Positions 32,504 through 41,562 of a DNA stretch of 58,740 nucleotides are shown here, one piece after another. The notes beneath the pieces were generated by a model that was not told the DNA's origin, searched no databases, and saw only the letters and a program-made list of their open reading frames with translations. Positions within the stretch are counted from its first letter, which is position 1. Each line of letters starts with the position of its first letter. Source of the DNA: Desulfacinum infernum DSM 9756 (GTDB lineage Bacteria > Desulfobacterota > Syntrophobacteria > Syntrophobacterales > DSM-9756); the NCBI RefSeq assembly GCF_900129305.1, contig NZ_FQVB01000030.1, positions 1 through 58,740 on the forward strand. Reading direction: 5' to 3'. Both the position numbers and the translations under genes were made by a program.

Positions 32504-33946
32504 CGTCACGGAGGCCTCCACGCGGATTCCGTACTTTTCCATGCGGGCCAGCAGGGTGGGGCGGGATATGCCGAGAAGCCGGGCGGCCTGGGTCCGGTTG
32601 CCGCCCGTGATCTCCAGGGCCGCCCGGATCACCCGCGCCGAGAAATCGTCCACCAGCTCGTCGAAAAGCCTTTCGGAACGCCCCTGGTCCAACTGCTCGA
32701 AGATCCATCGATCCAGCCAGCCCCCCCCGCCTTCCTCCCCGGCGGAAACGACCCGACGGCCGGAAGCCTCCTCGGGGCCGTTTTCGCCCACGGCCCGCAG
32801 CACGTCGGCCGGCTCCAAGGGATATCCCCGGTTGAAGATGAGCGCCTTTCGGATGACGTTGGCCAACTCCCGCACGTTTCCGGGCCAGTCCATGGCCATG
32901 AGGCACTCCCGGGCCTCGGCGGTGAGGCCGGGGTTCGGCGTTCCCAGTTCCGCCGCAAAGCGGGCCAGAAAGTAGTCGGCCAGCAGCGGGATGTCCTCCC
33001 GGCGATCCCTCAGGGGCGGCAGCATCAGGGTAACCACGTTGAGCCGATAGAACAGATCATCCCGGAACCGCCCCTGGGCCACCGCCTCTTCCAGGTCGCG
33101 GTTGGTGGCCGCCAGAATCCGCACGTCCACGGGAATGGGCCGCCGGCCGCCCAGCCGTTCGATGCTTCGTTCCTGGAGCAGCCGCAGGAGCTTGGCCTGG
33201 ATGCTCACGGGCATATCGCCGATCTCGTCCAGAAAGAGCGTTCCCCGGTGAGCCTGTTCCACCTTGCCCACCCGGCGGCTCGCGGCCCCCGTGAACGCTC
33301 CCTTTTCGTACCCGAACAGCTCGCTTTCCAGCAGGGTCTCGGGAATGGCCACGCAGTTGATCACCAGGAAGGGCGCCTGGGCCCGGTGGCTGTGCTGGTA
33401 GATGGCCCGGGCCACCAGTTCCTTGCCGGTGCCCGATTCGCCGCGGATGAGCACGGTGGCGTCCGTGGCTGCCACGCGCCCGATGGCCTTGTAAACCTCC
33501 TGCATGGCCCGGCTGCGGCCGATGAGGGCGTCCCCCCGGAAGGAGTCGGGGACCGAGTCCACGGCCACCTTGGTGCGCATGAAGCGGCCCGCCTTGAGGG
33601 CCTGGGAGATGAGATCCAGCATGGAGGGAATGTCGAAGGGCTTGAGCACATAATCGAAGGCGCCCATCTTGGTGGCCTCGATGGCCGTTTCCGTGGTGCC
33701 GTAGGCCGTCATGATGATCACGGGAAGCTTGGCCTCCACGTCCCGGATGGCTTGGTACGTCTCCAGCCCCGACATGCCCGGAAGACGCACATCCAGGATC
33801 ACCAGGTCCGGAACGCGCGTTTTCACCTCCTCCAGGCCCGCCTCGCCGGATGCGGCCAGGCGCACCGTGTGGCCTTCGCTCTGCAAAATCCTTCCGAAGC
33901 TCCGCCGCAGTTGCGGATCGTCATCCACAATCAGGATCTCAGCCAC
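32501..33946 (-). CDS. NtrC-type sigma-54 response regulator
   Basis: A 481-residue regulator: receiver (about 1-120; D8-D9-D10, acceptor D53 in LDVRLPG, K103 in YVLKP), AAA+ domain (about 145-380) with Walker A GESGTGKE, intact GAFTGA, Walker B GTLFLDEIGD, and a C-terminal Fis-type helix-turn-helix (about 440-475, GNRTQAARLLGISRPTLL). All parts needed to activate sigma-54 RNA polymerase are present. Its start overlaps the end of the kinase gene upstream by 16 bp, so the two are a cognate pair. The stop codon lies in a family X terminus. It is a candidate for the protein that binds the shared GTCAGG motif. Confidence 0.95.
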   Translation of the reverse strand: MAEILIVDDDPQLRRSFGRILQSEGHTVRLAASGEAGLEEVKTRVPDLVILDVRLPGMSGLETYQAIRDVEAKLPVIIMTAYGTTETAIEATKMGAFDYVLKPFDIPSMLDLISQALKAGRFMRTKVAVDSVPDSFRGDALIGRSRAMQEVYKAIGRVAATDATVLIRGESGTGKELVARAIYQHSHRAQAPFLVINCVAIPETLLESELFGYEKGAFTGAASRRVGKVEQAHRGTLFLDEIGDMPVSIQAKLLRLLQERSIERLGGRRPIPVDVRILAATNRDLEEAVAQGRFRDDLFYRLNVVTLMLPPLRDRREDIPLLADYFLARFAAELGTPNPGLTAEARECLMAMDWPGNVRELANVIRKALIFNRGYPLEPADVLRAVGENGPEEASGRRVVSAGEEGGGGWLDRWIFEQLDQGRSERLFDELVDDFSARVIRAALEITGGNRTQAARLLGISRPTLLARMEKYGIRVEASVT

Positions 33947-35418
33947 GCCCCACGCTCCTCACAGGGCAAACCCACCACGAAGGTGGTGCCCTCCCCCGGC
34001 TTGGACTGCACATGGATCCAGCCTTTATGGTCCGCCAGAATCCGCTGAACGATGGGCAGCCCCAGCCCGGATCCCTCCTCCTTGGTGCTGAAAAAGGGCT
34101 CGAAGATCTTCTCCTGCAGATCCTCCGGAATCCCCGGCCCGTTGTCCCTCACCCGGATCAGGACCACCCGGTCATGGGTGCCCAAAGTGCCCGTCTCCTC
34201 CCGGATCTCCATGCGGCCTCCCTCGCCCATGGCCTCGCAGGCATTCAAGATGAGGTTCACCAGGACCTCCTTGAGTTGATCCGGATCGAGACGGATCTTG
34301 GGGAGGCGTCCTTTGCGCACCACGTCCACCCGAACCCCGTAGGATTCCAGCCGGTAGCGCAACAGCTGCAGGGTCATGTCCACCACATCGGAAGGACTCA
34401 CCAGCTGCATCTTGAGTTTAGGGGGACGGGAGAATTCCAGGAAATTCCCCACGATGGTGTCGATGTGGCGGATTTCCTCGGAAATCACCTCGAAGTCTTC
34501 CCTCTGGAGGTCGTCCAGCTCCAGCGTTCTTTCCAGGGAAAAGAGGCGCATCTTCACGGAGGTGAGCGGGTTGCGGATGCTGTGGGCCACGCCGGCCGCC
34601 AGACGCCCCACCAGGGCCAGCTTTTCCGATTGGAGCAGATGCTCCCGGCTCTCCTCCAGCTGCTCCTGGGCCCGGCCCACGTCCTCCAGCAGGTGGTGCA
34701 CGCGCCGACTGAGGGCCTTCACCTCGTTGCGCTCTTTGCGATCGGGTGGCTCGGCCCCATCTTCGCGCACAAAGGCGAGCCGCCGGATGGGTTCCAGGAT
34801 CTGGCGCCACAAGACGAACGCCAGCATGCAACCCGCGCCCAGGGACAGGGGAAAGGCGGCGGAAGCCAGGGCGGTGAGCAGCCGGGCCCTCTTGACATAG
34901 GCCACGCGCCGCTCTTCCATCTTCTTTTCGTGGAGGGCCTTGAACTCTTCCGCCAGGGTGTAGATGGCCTGGAACTGGTCCCGCACCGTCCAGTGACGGC
35001 GAGCCCCTTCTTCCTTGAGACCCTGACGGTACAGATCCACCACCTGATCGCGGGAGGAGATGAAACGCACGTAGGCCGACTCAATCCCGTTGAGGATGGA
35101 TCGCCCGTCTTCCGTTTCCGCCAGCTCCCGGGCCTTGGCGAGCCAGGAGAGGAAGGCCTGGTGATGGTCTCCCAGGCTCTCGAGCCATTTTTCGTCTCCC
35201 GTGAGATAGTAGTAGGTGAGATAGCCCTTCTGCATGGCCAGGGCGCTCCCCAGCTTTTCCGCCGCCACCAGGGCCTGCAGGTCCCTTTCCACCATGGTTC
35301 CGTAGAGTGCCTGGGTGTGGGCGATATACCAGACCGTGATGATCGCTCCGGCGCAGTTGACGCCCACCAGAGCCGCCAGCAGTGTGAAGATGCGGGCTCG
35401 AAGACTCATCCTCGCCAT
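33931..35418 (-). CDS. Membrane histidine kinase with four-helix-bundle-like sensor
   Basis: A 495-residue kinase. Helix at about 9-31; an all-helical periplasmic region (about 35-190) like the four-helix-bundle sensors of chemoreceptors; helix at about 195-215; then a coiled coil, a HisKA domain with GVAHSIRNPLTSV, and a HATPase_c domain with LVNLILNACEAM, RDNGPGIPE, FEPFFSTKE and GSGLGLPIV. The H-box type (HSIRNPL) is that of NtrB/ZraS-like kinases, which pair with NtrC-type regulators, matching its neighbour. ATG 35418 has GAGG 5 bases before it. Confidence 0.94.
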   Translation of the reverse strand: MARMSLRARIFTLLAALVGVNCAGAIITVWYIAHTQALYGTMVERDLQALVAAEKLGSALAMQKGYLTYYYLTGDEKWLESLGDHHQAFLSWLAKARELAETEDGRSILNGIESAYVRFISSRDQVVDLYRQGLKEEGARRHWTVRDQFQAIYTLAEEFKALHEKKMEERRVAYVKRARLLTALASAAFPLSLGAGCMLAFVLWRQILEPIRRLAFVREDGAEPPDRKERNEVKALSRRVHHLLEDVGRAQEQLEESREHLLQSEKLALVGRLAAGVAHSIRNPLTSVKMRLFSLERTLELDDLQREDFEVISEEIRHIDTIVGNFLEFSRPPKLKMQLVSPSDVVDMTLQLLRYRLESYGVRVDVVRKGRLPKIRLDPDQLKEVLVNLILNACEAMGEGGRMEIREETGTLGTHDRVVLIRVRDNGPGIPEDLQEKIFEPFFSTKEEGSGLGLPIVQRILADHKGWIHVQSKPGEGTTFVVGLPCEERGAWLRS

Positions 35419-35548
35419 GGCTTCCTCTGGGATTCTTTCCGTTACAGCCTACACCACGGGCAGGTCGGACCAGGAGGGACGAATCCCGCCCAGAGAAACC
35501 GCCTCCACCGTTCCCGGCCCGACGCCACAGGCTCCCTCAACCCACCGC

Positions 35549-35935
35549 CTGGGAGCCTGTCTGAAAACCCTAGCGATCACCGCTTTTCTCGTAGCGCAGC
35601 CCTTCAGGGCTGCGGAGGAATCTTCGGACGTCGGATGGACCATCGGGTATGGCCTGTTACTTCATTGGGTTACGAAAGCCCTTTTCCGCGGGGCTGAAGC
35701 CCTGCGGCTACAAACCTAACGGAGCGATTTTTTCTTCGGGTGTCTCTTACACCGCGTGATCAGCGGGCGGGGATAAACCCCGCCCCTACCCAACGGGTCC
35801 GTGCCTTTTTGGAGGGGCGGGCTTTACGCCCGCCCTTCAGGACCTGACCATGAGAAAGAATCGTCCAATTCAGGACAAAAGAAGTCGAGCTCCTTGGCGG
35901 TTGTTGAAAGAACCCCGTTCTCGGACAGACGCCTA
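35549..35935. mobile_element. Family X element, copy X4, with nested family A element
   Basis: From TGGGAGCCTGTCTGAAAA to the inverted TCTCGGACAGACGCCTAC; the final CTA is the stop codon of the leftward beta-helix gene. It carries the GCAGCCCTTCAGGGCTGC and GCGGGGCTGAAGCCC hairpins. Removing the family A insertion and one duplication (165 bp) leaves about 222 bp, close to the 224 bp of copy X2. Confidence 0.7.
35715..35874. mobile_element. Family A miniature transposable element, copy A2
   Basis: A 160-bp element flanked by ACAAA (35710-35714 and 35875-35879). Left end CCTAACGGAGCGATTTTTTCT; right end, inverted, CCTGAATTGGACGATTCTTTCT. Internal hairpins as in A1. It lies inside family X copy X4. 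Confidence 0.85.
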
Positions 35936-37354
35936 CGGGCGGATGTCGATGGTGGGCACCATGCCCTTCAGGTCGCCGTCCGGGTAGGGTTGGATGATGT
36001 TGAAGACCATGTTCTGCCCCTTCTGGGCATGGCCCAAGCCCGCGGTGCCATCGTAGTAGGCGCCGTTTTCTTCCAGGATGTGCTGAATGCGGTGCCGAAA
36101 CGCCTGGACGAAGGTTTCACCTTTCCCCTTGAAGACCATCCGGCCCCGGCTGAATTCCCCATCCACGCGGGAGAGTTCCTCGGCGGAGACGCTGTTTTCC
36201 TCCAGATCGGCGGCATTTCGCACCAGCCCCCACACGATGCGCCCTTCCGGAATCTCCAGCGGTTCCTCCAGATCGATGAGCGTGTGAGGCATGACGATGC
36301 AGCCGGCTCCCACCTTGAGAGGCGCCCGGTCGGTGCCGCGAACGAAGGAATTGAAGCCCACGAAGACCTTTTCCCCCAAGTGGGCGCCGACGATCTTGCC
36401 GCCGTGGGCCGTGACGTTGAAGCCTTCCAGGGTGGAATCCACGATGTAGCAGTTTTCCTGGGCGTTGGCCCCCGGCCCCATACGCGCCCCGTTGAGATAG
36501 GCCCGCTGGGCCACCAGCACGTTCCGCCCGATGGTGCTTTCGCCCTTGACCACCGAATAGGGACTCACCGACGCCCCCTCCGGGATCTCCAAGCCGCGGC
36601 AGCAACCCACCGATTCGAAAACCTCCTGGAATTCTCCCTTCCGTGCCTCCACGAAGTCCATGAGGATCCCCGTGGGCACCTCGCCCGGCTTCACGCTGAC
36701 GTACCGTGCCAGGGCCTCGTCCGCATAATTGTAGCGGAATTCGAACGCCCCATCCGCCCGGATCCAGATGGTCCCGGCCGGCACCTCCCGGTGGTTCAGC
36801 TCCCCGGTCTGCACGTAGGAAAAGGCCCCGATGACGCAGTCGTGCACCGTGGTCAGATCCACCGTGGCGAAGGGACCGATGAAGCAGCCTTCCACCGGTG
36901 CCCCGTGGATGTTGGCGTAGTGCATGGCCACCGTGTTCCGGATCTGGAACTCTTCGGGGCTCTCCGGATCGTGGGAGTTGTTGTGCACCAGGGTCTTGAT
37001 GAGGAAGCTGTCCCGGATCCGGATCTCTTCGTCCTCGTGGAGCGGAATCCGGATTCCCTTGTGCTCGAAGAGCGTTCCTTTGCGTTTGAGCTCGTCCCCG
37101 CGGATGTCGCTCTTGTAGAGCACGGCGTGCTCCACCGTGCACCGCCCGAGAAAGTAGCTTCCCGCCAGGCTGGAATGGGCGAAGCTGAAATGCAGCGGAT
37201 AGTGGGGCGTCAGTCCGTAGAAGGCGTAGAACTTGACGAATTGGTCCACGGGGATGATTTCCCGCACGTAGGGGCCCACGTCGAAGGCGGGCTCCCGCAG
37301 ATTGATGTTGACCCTATCCACGATACGATCGATCAGCTGTTGTACGCGACTCAT
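35933..37354 (-). CDS. Left-handed beta-helix (hexapeptide-repeat) protein
   Basis: A 473-residue protein rich in hexapeptide-type repeats: VEGCFIGPFATVDLTTVHDCVIGAF around 160-185 and IGRNVLVAQRA...MGPGANAQENCYIVDSTLEG...VFVGFNSFVRGT around 270-340, giving a left-handed beta-helix as in acyl- and nucleotidyl-transferases such as GlmU or LpxA. It is much longer than a simple acyltransferase, with unrelated N- and C-terminal regions. ATG 37354 (GAGGAGGTC upstream) is preferred over an in-frame ATG at 37381. Substrate unknown. It stands alone between repeat-filled gaps; its stop is set by a family X end. Confidence 0.82.
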   Translation of the reverse strand: MSRVQQLIDRIVDRVNINLREPAFDVGPYVREIIPVDQFVKFYAFYGLTPHYPLHFSFAHSSLAGSYFLGRCTVEHAVLYKSDIRGDELKRKGTLFEHKGIRIPLHEDEEIRIRDSFLIKTLVHNNSHDPESPEEFQIRNTVAMHYANIHGAPVEGCFIGPFATVDLTTVHDCVIGAFSYVQTGELNHREVPAGTIWIRADGAFEFRYNYADEALARYVSVKPGEVPTGILMDFVEARKGEFQEVFESVGCCRGLEIPEGASVSPYSVVKGESTIGRNVLVAQRAYLNGARMGPGANAQENCYIVDSTLEGFNVTAHGGKIVGAHLGEKVFVGFNSFVRGTDRAPLKVGAGCIVMPHTLIDLEEPLEIPEGRIVWGLVRNAADLEENSVSAEELSRVDGEFSRGRMVFKGKGETFVQAFRHRIQHILEENGAYYDGTAGLGHAQKGQNMVFNIIQPYPDGDLKGMVPTIDIRP

Positions 37355-37489
37355 GATTGACCTCCTCGCCGCCTTGTCCATGGCGGCTGGTTGGATGGAT
37401 TCTTCAGGACCACCGAAAACCTGCCCTAGAACGCCGGGGCCAGCGCCTTTTTCACTCGGCGCGGCCCATCGCTTCCCTCGTCACACGGC

Positions 37490-37895
37490 CCTTGCTTTTC
37501 TCGTAGCGCAGCCCTTCAGGGCTGCGGAGGAGTCCCCGCACCTCGGACAAGCCGTCGACTTTCCTTACCCCTCGCCTGTTCAGCGGGCGGGGATAAACCC
37601 CGCCCCTACCCGGTGGGTCGGTGCCCTCTTGGAGGGGCGCGCTTTACACCCGCCCGCCGGAGAAAGGATCGCCCAATTCAGAATGGGCTGCCGGTGAATT
37701 CGCAATGGTAGGGGCGAAAAATCTTTCGCCCCTACCGTTCCTTGGTAACTCAACGGGTTTTCCGCCCTTCCTTCGATGCCCTCCTGAGGAGGGCGCATCC
37801 AACCGGCGCTGTGGTTTCCCTTCCCCGTTGTTGGCGTAGGGGCGGTTCGCGAACCGCCCCTATAGCCGACGGGCACTTCGAGAGCTTGTCCGAAA
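37490..37895. repeat. Mosaic of partial interspersed repeats
   Basis: In order: the GCAGCCCTTCAGGGCTGC hairpin (about 37505-37525); a 5'-truncated family A copy (about 37579-37682) ending GAAAGGATCGCCCAATTCAG; a GTAGGGGCGAAAAATCTTTCGCCCC palindrome (about 37708-37737); a GTAGGGGCGGTTCGCGAACCGCCCC palindrome (about 37839-37864); and a solo family X end (37873-37893). These fill the 611-bp gap and I see no gene. Confidence 0.65.
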
Positions 37896-37965
37896 ACGCC
37901 GCGGACGGCCTCCCAGTTCAGCATCCCGCCGATCCGGACCGCCGGCGGGCCTTCCGTTCCGGCCG

Positions 37966-39438
37966 TTATCCTGCCACGGTCACGGGCATGCCCATGAGCG
38001 GCCACAGGACCGCCGCCGCAAACCCCACCACCACCATGAGCAAGATGCTGGCCGGGATGCCGTAGAGGAAGAACTCGCCCGTGGTGAACTGCTTGGACTC
38101 GTAGGCGATGGCGTTGGGGGCCGCCCCCACCAGCAGCAGGAAGGGCATTCCCGCCGTCACCAGAGACGCGAAAAGGATCACCTCTCCCGCCACGCCCAGG
38201 TACGGGGCGATGACCAGCGCCACGGGAAGCGAAATGGCGATGGCCGCCACGTTCATGATGAAGTTGGTCATGATCATGACGAAGAAGGCGATGCTCATGA
38301 CGAAGATGAACCAGTTGGCATCCTTGAACATGGTGAGCCAGTTGACGGCCAGCCACTTGGCCGCTTCCGTCTCCCACAGGCAGAAACCGATGCTCATGGC
38401 TCCGGCAAAGAGCAGGATGATGTTCCAGGGAACCTCTTCCAGGTCGTTCAAATCCAGGATGCCGAAGACATAGAAGAGGATGGTGGAACAGAGGATGAGC
38501 GCCGTCTTGTCGATGAACTTGAGGGCCGGGATGAACGAGCGCAGGCTCATGATCACGATCACCGTTCCCACGATCAGAGCAGCGATGATCTCATTCCGGG
38601 TCATGGGCCCCAGCTGGGCGTCCAGTTCCTTGGCCTTCTCCCGCAATCCGGGGATGACCTTCTTTTCCGGGCGGCAGAGAATCATGAAAAACCCCCAGAG
38701 CAGGAAGGTCATGATCCAGCCCACGGGGAACATGTAGTAGGTGAGTTCGAAGAAGCTCACGCTTTTCCCGGCGATCTCGTTGTAAAAGCCGAGGGCCACC
38801 GCGCCTCGCGCGGCACCGAGGAGCGTCACGATGCTGCCCGCCCCCGCCACGTAGGCCATGCCCATGAACAGGGCCTTGCCGAACTTGGTGGGCCGGTCGT
38901 TTTCGCCGTAAAGGGCGTAGATGGAAACCAGCAGCGGATAGATGGTGGCCGCCACCGCCGTGTGCGCCATGATGTGGGTGAGGGCGGCGGTGACCACGTA
39001 ACACCCCAAAAGGATCATGCTGGTGCGATCCCCCACCACCTTCAGCATCTTGTAGGACAGGCGTCGGGTGAGACCGGTCTTGGTGAAGACCGTGCCGATC
39101 ACGATGGACCCGAAAATGAAAAGTACCGACGGGTCCATGAAGTCCTTGAAGGCCACCTTGGCCGGCCGCACCAGGAAAAGCACCTGCAGGGCTCCGATGA
39201 GCAGACTGGTGACGCCGATGGGAACCACCTCGAAGACCCACCAGGTGCCGGCCCACAAGAAGATGGCGATGGCCGCCTTGCCCTCCCGGGAAAGTGGGAA
39301 GTGCTTGCCCATGGGATCCACCGCATCGGGCCAGGGCGGGGACAAATAGACCAGCATGAAGAGAAAAACACCCGTCAACATGAAGGCGAGCCGCTTCCAG
39401 TCCAGACGGCTTTCAGCCTTGATGGCGATATCGTGCAT
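37966..39438 (-). CDS. DASS/SLC13-family sodium:anion symporter
   Basis: A 490-residue multi-spanning transporter with the DASS pattern: two homologous halves, each ending in a conserved loop (AGAGSIVTLLGAARG in the first and TAGMPFLLLVGAAPNAIAY in the second, the SLC13 signature region). Family members import sulfate, thiosulfate or dicarboxylates. The first loop lacks the classical SNT motif (SNT replaced by GAG-S-I-V-T), so the ligand is uncertain. ATG 39438 has GGAGG. A CBS-pair gene lies 32 bp upstream on the same strand and may gate it. Confidence 0.9.
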   Translation of the reverse strand: MHDIAIKAESRLDWKRLAFMLTGVFLFMLVYLSPPWPDAVDPMGKHFPLSREGKAAIAIFLWAGTWWVFEVVPIGVTSLLIGALQVLFLVRPAKVAFKDFMDPSVLFIFGSIVIGTVFTKTGLTRRLSYKMLKVVGDRTSMILLGCYVVTAALTHIMAHTAVAATIYPLLVSIYALYGENDRPTKFGKALFMGMAYVAGAGSIVTLLGAARGAVALGFYNEIAGKSVSFFELTYYMFPVGWIMTFLLWGFFMILCRPEKKVIPGLREKAKELDAQLGPMTRNEIIAALIVGTVIVIMSLRSFIPALKFIDKTALILCSTILFYVFGILDLNDLEEVPWNIILLFAGAMSIGFCLWETEAAKWLAVNWLTMFKDANWFIFVMSIAFFVMIMTNFIMNVAAIAISLPVALVIAPYLGVAGEVILFASLVTAGMPFLLLVGAAPNAIAYESKQFTTGEFFLYGIPASILLMVVVGFAAAVLWPLMGMPVTVAG

Positions 39439-39470
39439 AGAGATTCCTCCGGTTTGTGTGCCGCTCTCGG

Positions 39471-40031
39471 TTAGAGCTCACAGGCCTTGATTCGTTCGCT
39501 CACTTCCACGTAAACGTCCGTGAGCCGCAGGATTCCCACGATCTCTCCCCGGCGGGTCACCAGCAGGGACTGGTGGGGACCCATGACCAACTGATGGATG
39601 GCCTCGTTCAGACTGGCCGTCTCTTCCACGTATTCCCCGGCGCTGGGGCTGTGCATGATGTCCCGCACCCGAATGCGCGCCGCCTTTTTGCAAAGGTCGT
39701 CCAAGGGCTTGTCCAGCAGGGACAGCTCCCGGGTGATGGCGCGGATGAGTTCGGGGCCGAAACCGAAGCGGCTCAACAGACCCACGTCCCCCACGCCCTT
39801 GTATTTGGGCTCCAGGGCCCGAAGCACGTCCAACTGGCTGACCTTTCCCACCACGCGGCCCGTGGCGTCGCACACCAGCACCGCCCGGTGCTTGTAGGGC
39901 CGATCGGTGGATCTTTCCTGGGCCTCTTCCAGCGCCAGGACGGCTTCGTAGAGACTGGCGTCCTCGGGCACGGTGGCGTATTCGGAAAGAGGCACCATGA
40001 GTTCTTTCACGGTATTTTTGACCACAGACAT
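39471..40031 (-). CDS. CBS-pair protein upstream of the DASS transporter
   Basis: A 186-residue protein with two CBS motifs (ELMVPLSEYATVPEDASLYEAV at the start; VRDIMHSPSAGEYVEETASLNEAI in the second half) and a helical segment in between (about 85-120). AGAGGAGG abuts ATG 40031 with no spacing, while GTG 40025 two codons later is at a better distance, so translation may begin there. Probably an adenylate-responsive partner of the DASS symporter, by position. Confidence 0.87.
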   Translation of the reverse strand: MSVVKNTVKELMVPLSEYATVPEDASLYEAVLALEEAQERSTDRPYKHRAVLVCDATGRVVGKVSQLDVLRALEPKYKGVGDVGLLSRFGFGPELIRAITRELSLLDKPLDDLCKKAARIRVRDIMHSPSAGEYVEETASLNEAIHQLVMGPHQSLLVTRRGEIVGILRLTDVYVEVSERIKACEL

Positions 40032-40145
40032 CCTCCTCTGGTTGGTTTCGCGCGGCGGCCTTAACTTTTATTAATTTGTGTGCATAAAGGAACGATCACG
40101 GACGCGCGCTCCTTCGCTTCCCACCTTCCCCCCGCCGAGGGGTGC

Positions 40146-40574
40146 CTACCAGCCGCGCCGCTTCATGATCCCGTTGATCTCCGCCTTGCGGATCCGCTCT
40201 TCATGTTCCCGCTTGCGGGCCAGGGCTCCTTCCAGCTTCTCCACCAGCTCCGGAATCTCGGTGGGTTTCATGAGATAGTCGTAGGCGCCCAGCTTCATCC
40301 CCTCGATGGCCGTCTCCACCGTGGCGTGGCCCGTGAGCATGATCACCTCCACCAGGGGCTCCCTCTGCTTGATCTCCCGAAGCGTTTCGATTCCCGATTT
40401 TCCGGGCATCACCACATCCAGCACCACCACGTCCACCTTGGCCTCGCCGAGCTTCTGGAGGGCCTCGTCCCCGCCGTAGGCCTTCACAACGGAGAACTCC
40501 CGCGCCTCCAGGCGTTCGGCCAGGATGTCCACGAACTCCACCTCGTCATCCACCAACAGCACATGCGCCTTCAT
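40146..40574 (-). CDS. Stand-alone receiver protein
   Basis: A 142-residue receiver with D9-D10, D53 in LDVVMPGKSG, LTGHA and K103 in YLMKP, followed by a charged helical tail (about 112-142) and no output domain. ATG 40574 has TGAGGAGAG upstream and lies 9 bp after the previous receiver gene's stop. Last gene of the sigma-54-driven set that begins at 41853. Confidence 0.93.
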   Translation of the reverse strand: MKAHVLLVDDEVEFVDILAERLEAREFSVVKAYGGDEALQKLGEAKVDVVVLDVVMPGKSGIETLREIKQREPLVEVIMLTGHATVETAIEGMKLGAYDYLMKPTEIPELVEKLEGALARKREHEERIRKAEINGIMKRRGW

Positions 40575-40583
40575 GGACTCTCC

Positions 40584-41042
40584 TCATTTCTTCTTGTCTT
40601 CGTCCATCACTTCCCGGGCCGTCTTGAAATCCCCCGCCTCGGCGAAGGTGGCCGCCACCATGGCGTCTTCCATCTTCTTTTTGTAGGCCAGGCGGAGTGT
40701 CTTGATGAGGTGATCCACGTCCACGGGCTTCTGCAGGTATTCGAACGCCCCCAGGCGGCGGGCCTCCTCTTCGTCCTTGTCGGACCCGTGGCCGGTGAGG
40801 ATGATCACCTGCACGTCGGGATAGTTCTTGCGCACGCGCCGGAGGACCTCCATGCCGTCGATGCCGGGCATGCGCAGGTCCAAGACCATCACGTCGGGAA
40901 CCTCGTCGCTCACCAGCTGCAGGGCCTGTTCGCCGTTGAAGGCCACGTCCGAACCCACGTCGCGCATCCGGAGACGCTCGGAAAGGGTCTTGACGAATTC
41001 TTCCTCGTCGTCCACCAAAAGAACCTTGATATTCTTAGTCAT
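40584..41042 (-). CDS. Stand-alone receiver with an AEAG tail motif
   Basis: A 152-residue receiver with D11-D12, D55 in LDLRMPG, LTGHG and K105 in YLQKP. The tail (about 122-152) contains KMEDAMVAATFAEAGDFKTAR, a motif that also occurs in the two genes upstream (41035-41550 and, twice, 41563-41853). ATG 41042 has AAGGAGAAGAAG; an earlier in-frame start lies inside the upstream gene. It overlaps the upstream gene by 8 bp. Confidence 0.92.
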   Translation of the reverse strand: MTKNIKVLLVDDEEEFVKTLSERLRMRDVGSDVAFNGEQALQLVSDEVPDVMVLDLRMPGIDGMEVLRRVRKNYPDVQVIILTGHGSDKDEEEARRLGAFEYLQKPVDVDHLIKTLRLAYKKKMEDAMVAATFAEAGDFKTAREVMDEDKKK

Positions 41043-41550
41043 TCTTCTTCTCCTTTTTCCCCTTGCGGGCCCCATCCTCTTTCTTCAACATCCTTCTCGC
41101 CACATCGGGTGCCCCCGCCTCGGCGAAGGCCGCCGCCACCATGAGATCCTCCCACCGCTGCTTGAGGGACTTGCGGGGCCGGCGGGGTTCCCGCCGGGCC
41201 GCCCCGGCGGCCCGAATCCGATCCTCCAGGGCCTGCCAGTCGAAGGGGACGAAAAGATCGTCGAAGGCCCCCCGCCGCATGCCCTCCATGGAAAGCTGCA
41301 CCCGGCCCTTGGGAACCAGCAGGATCACCGGGACGTCCATGGCACGGGCCTGATCCAGGAGCACCCATCCCTGCCCGCTGTCCTCTCGGCATCCCAAAAG
41401 CACCACATCCACGGGCTCCGCCTCCAGAAACCCCAGAGCCTCCTGCTGGCCGTCCGCCTCCAGGACCCCGTAGCCCCGCCGCCGAAGCCAGGCGCACAGG
41501 CTCCCCCGGAAGCGCTCGTCTTCCTCCACCACCAGCAGGCGCACCGCCAT
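41035..41550 (-). CDS. Pseudo-receiver with AEAG tail motif
   Basis: A 171-residue protein with a receiver fold but lost chemistry: the acceptor position is Gly53 (VVLLGCRED) and the conserved Lys-Pro is Val-Pro (FVPFDW). The N-terminal acidic pair becomes E9-E10-D11. It cannot be phosphorylated in the usual way and may work as a scaffold or decoy. The tail (about 132-158) holds RWEDLMVAAAFAEAGAPDVAR, matching the receiver downstream. Start ATG 41550. Same operon as its neighbours (overlap 8 bp downstream, 12 bp gap upstream). Confidence 0.85.
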   Translation of the reverse strand: MAVRLLVVEEDERFRGSLCAWLRRRGYGVLEADGQQEALGFLEAEPVDVVLLGCREDSGQGWVLLDQARAMDVPVILLVPKGRVQLSMEGMRRGAFDDLFVPFDWQALEDRIRAAGAARREPRRPRKSLKQRWEDLMVAAAFAEAGAPDVARRMLKKEDGARKGKKEKKND

Positions 41551-41562
41551 GGAACCGGCCCC

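Noticed and set aside
25357-37895. CRISPR array
   Set aside because: The many short palindromes are irregularly spaced, differ from one another and lack a constant repeat-spacer pattern; no cas genes.
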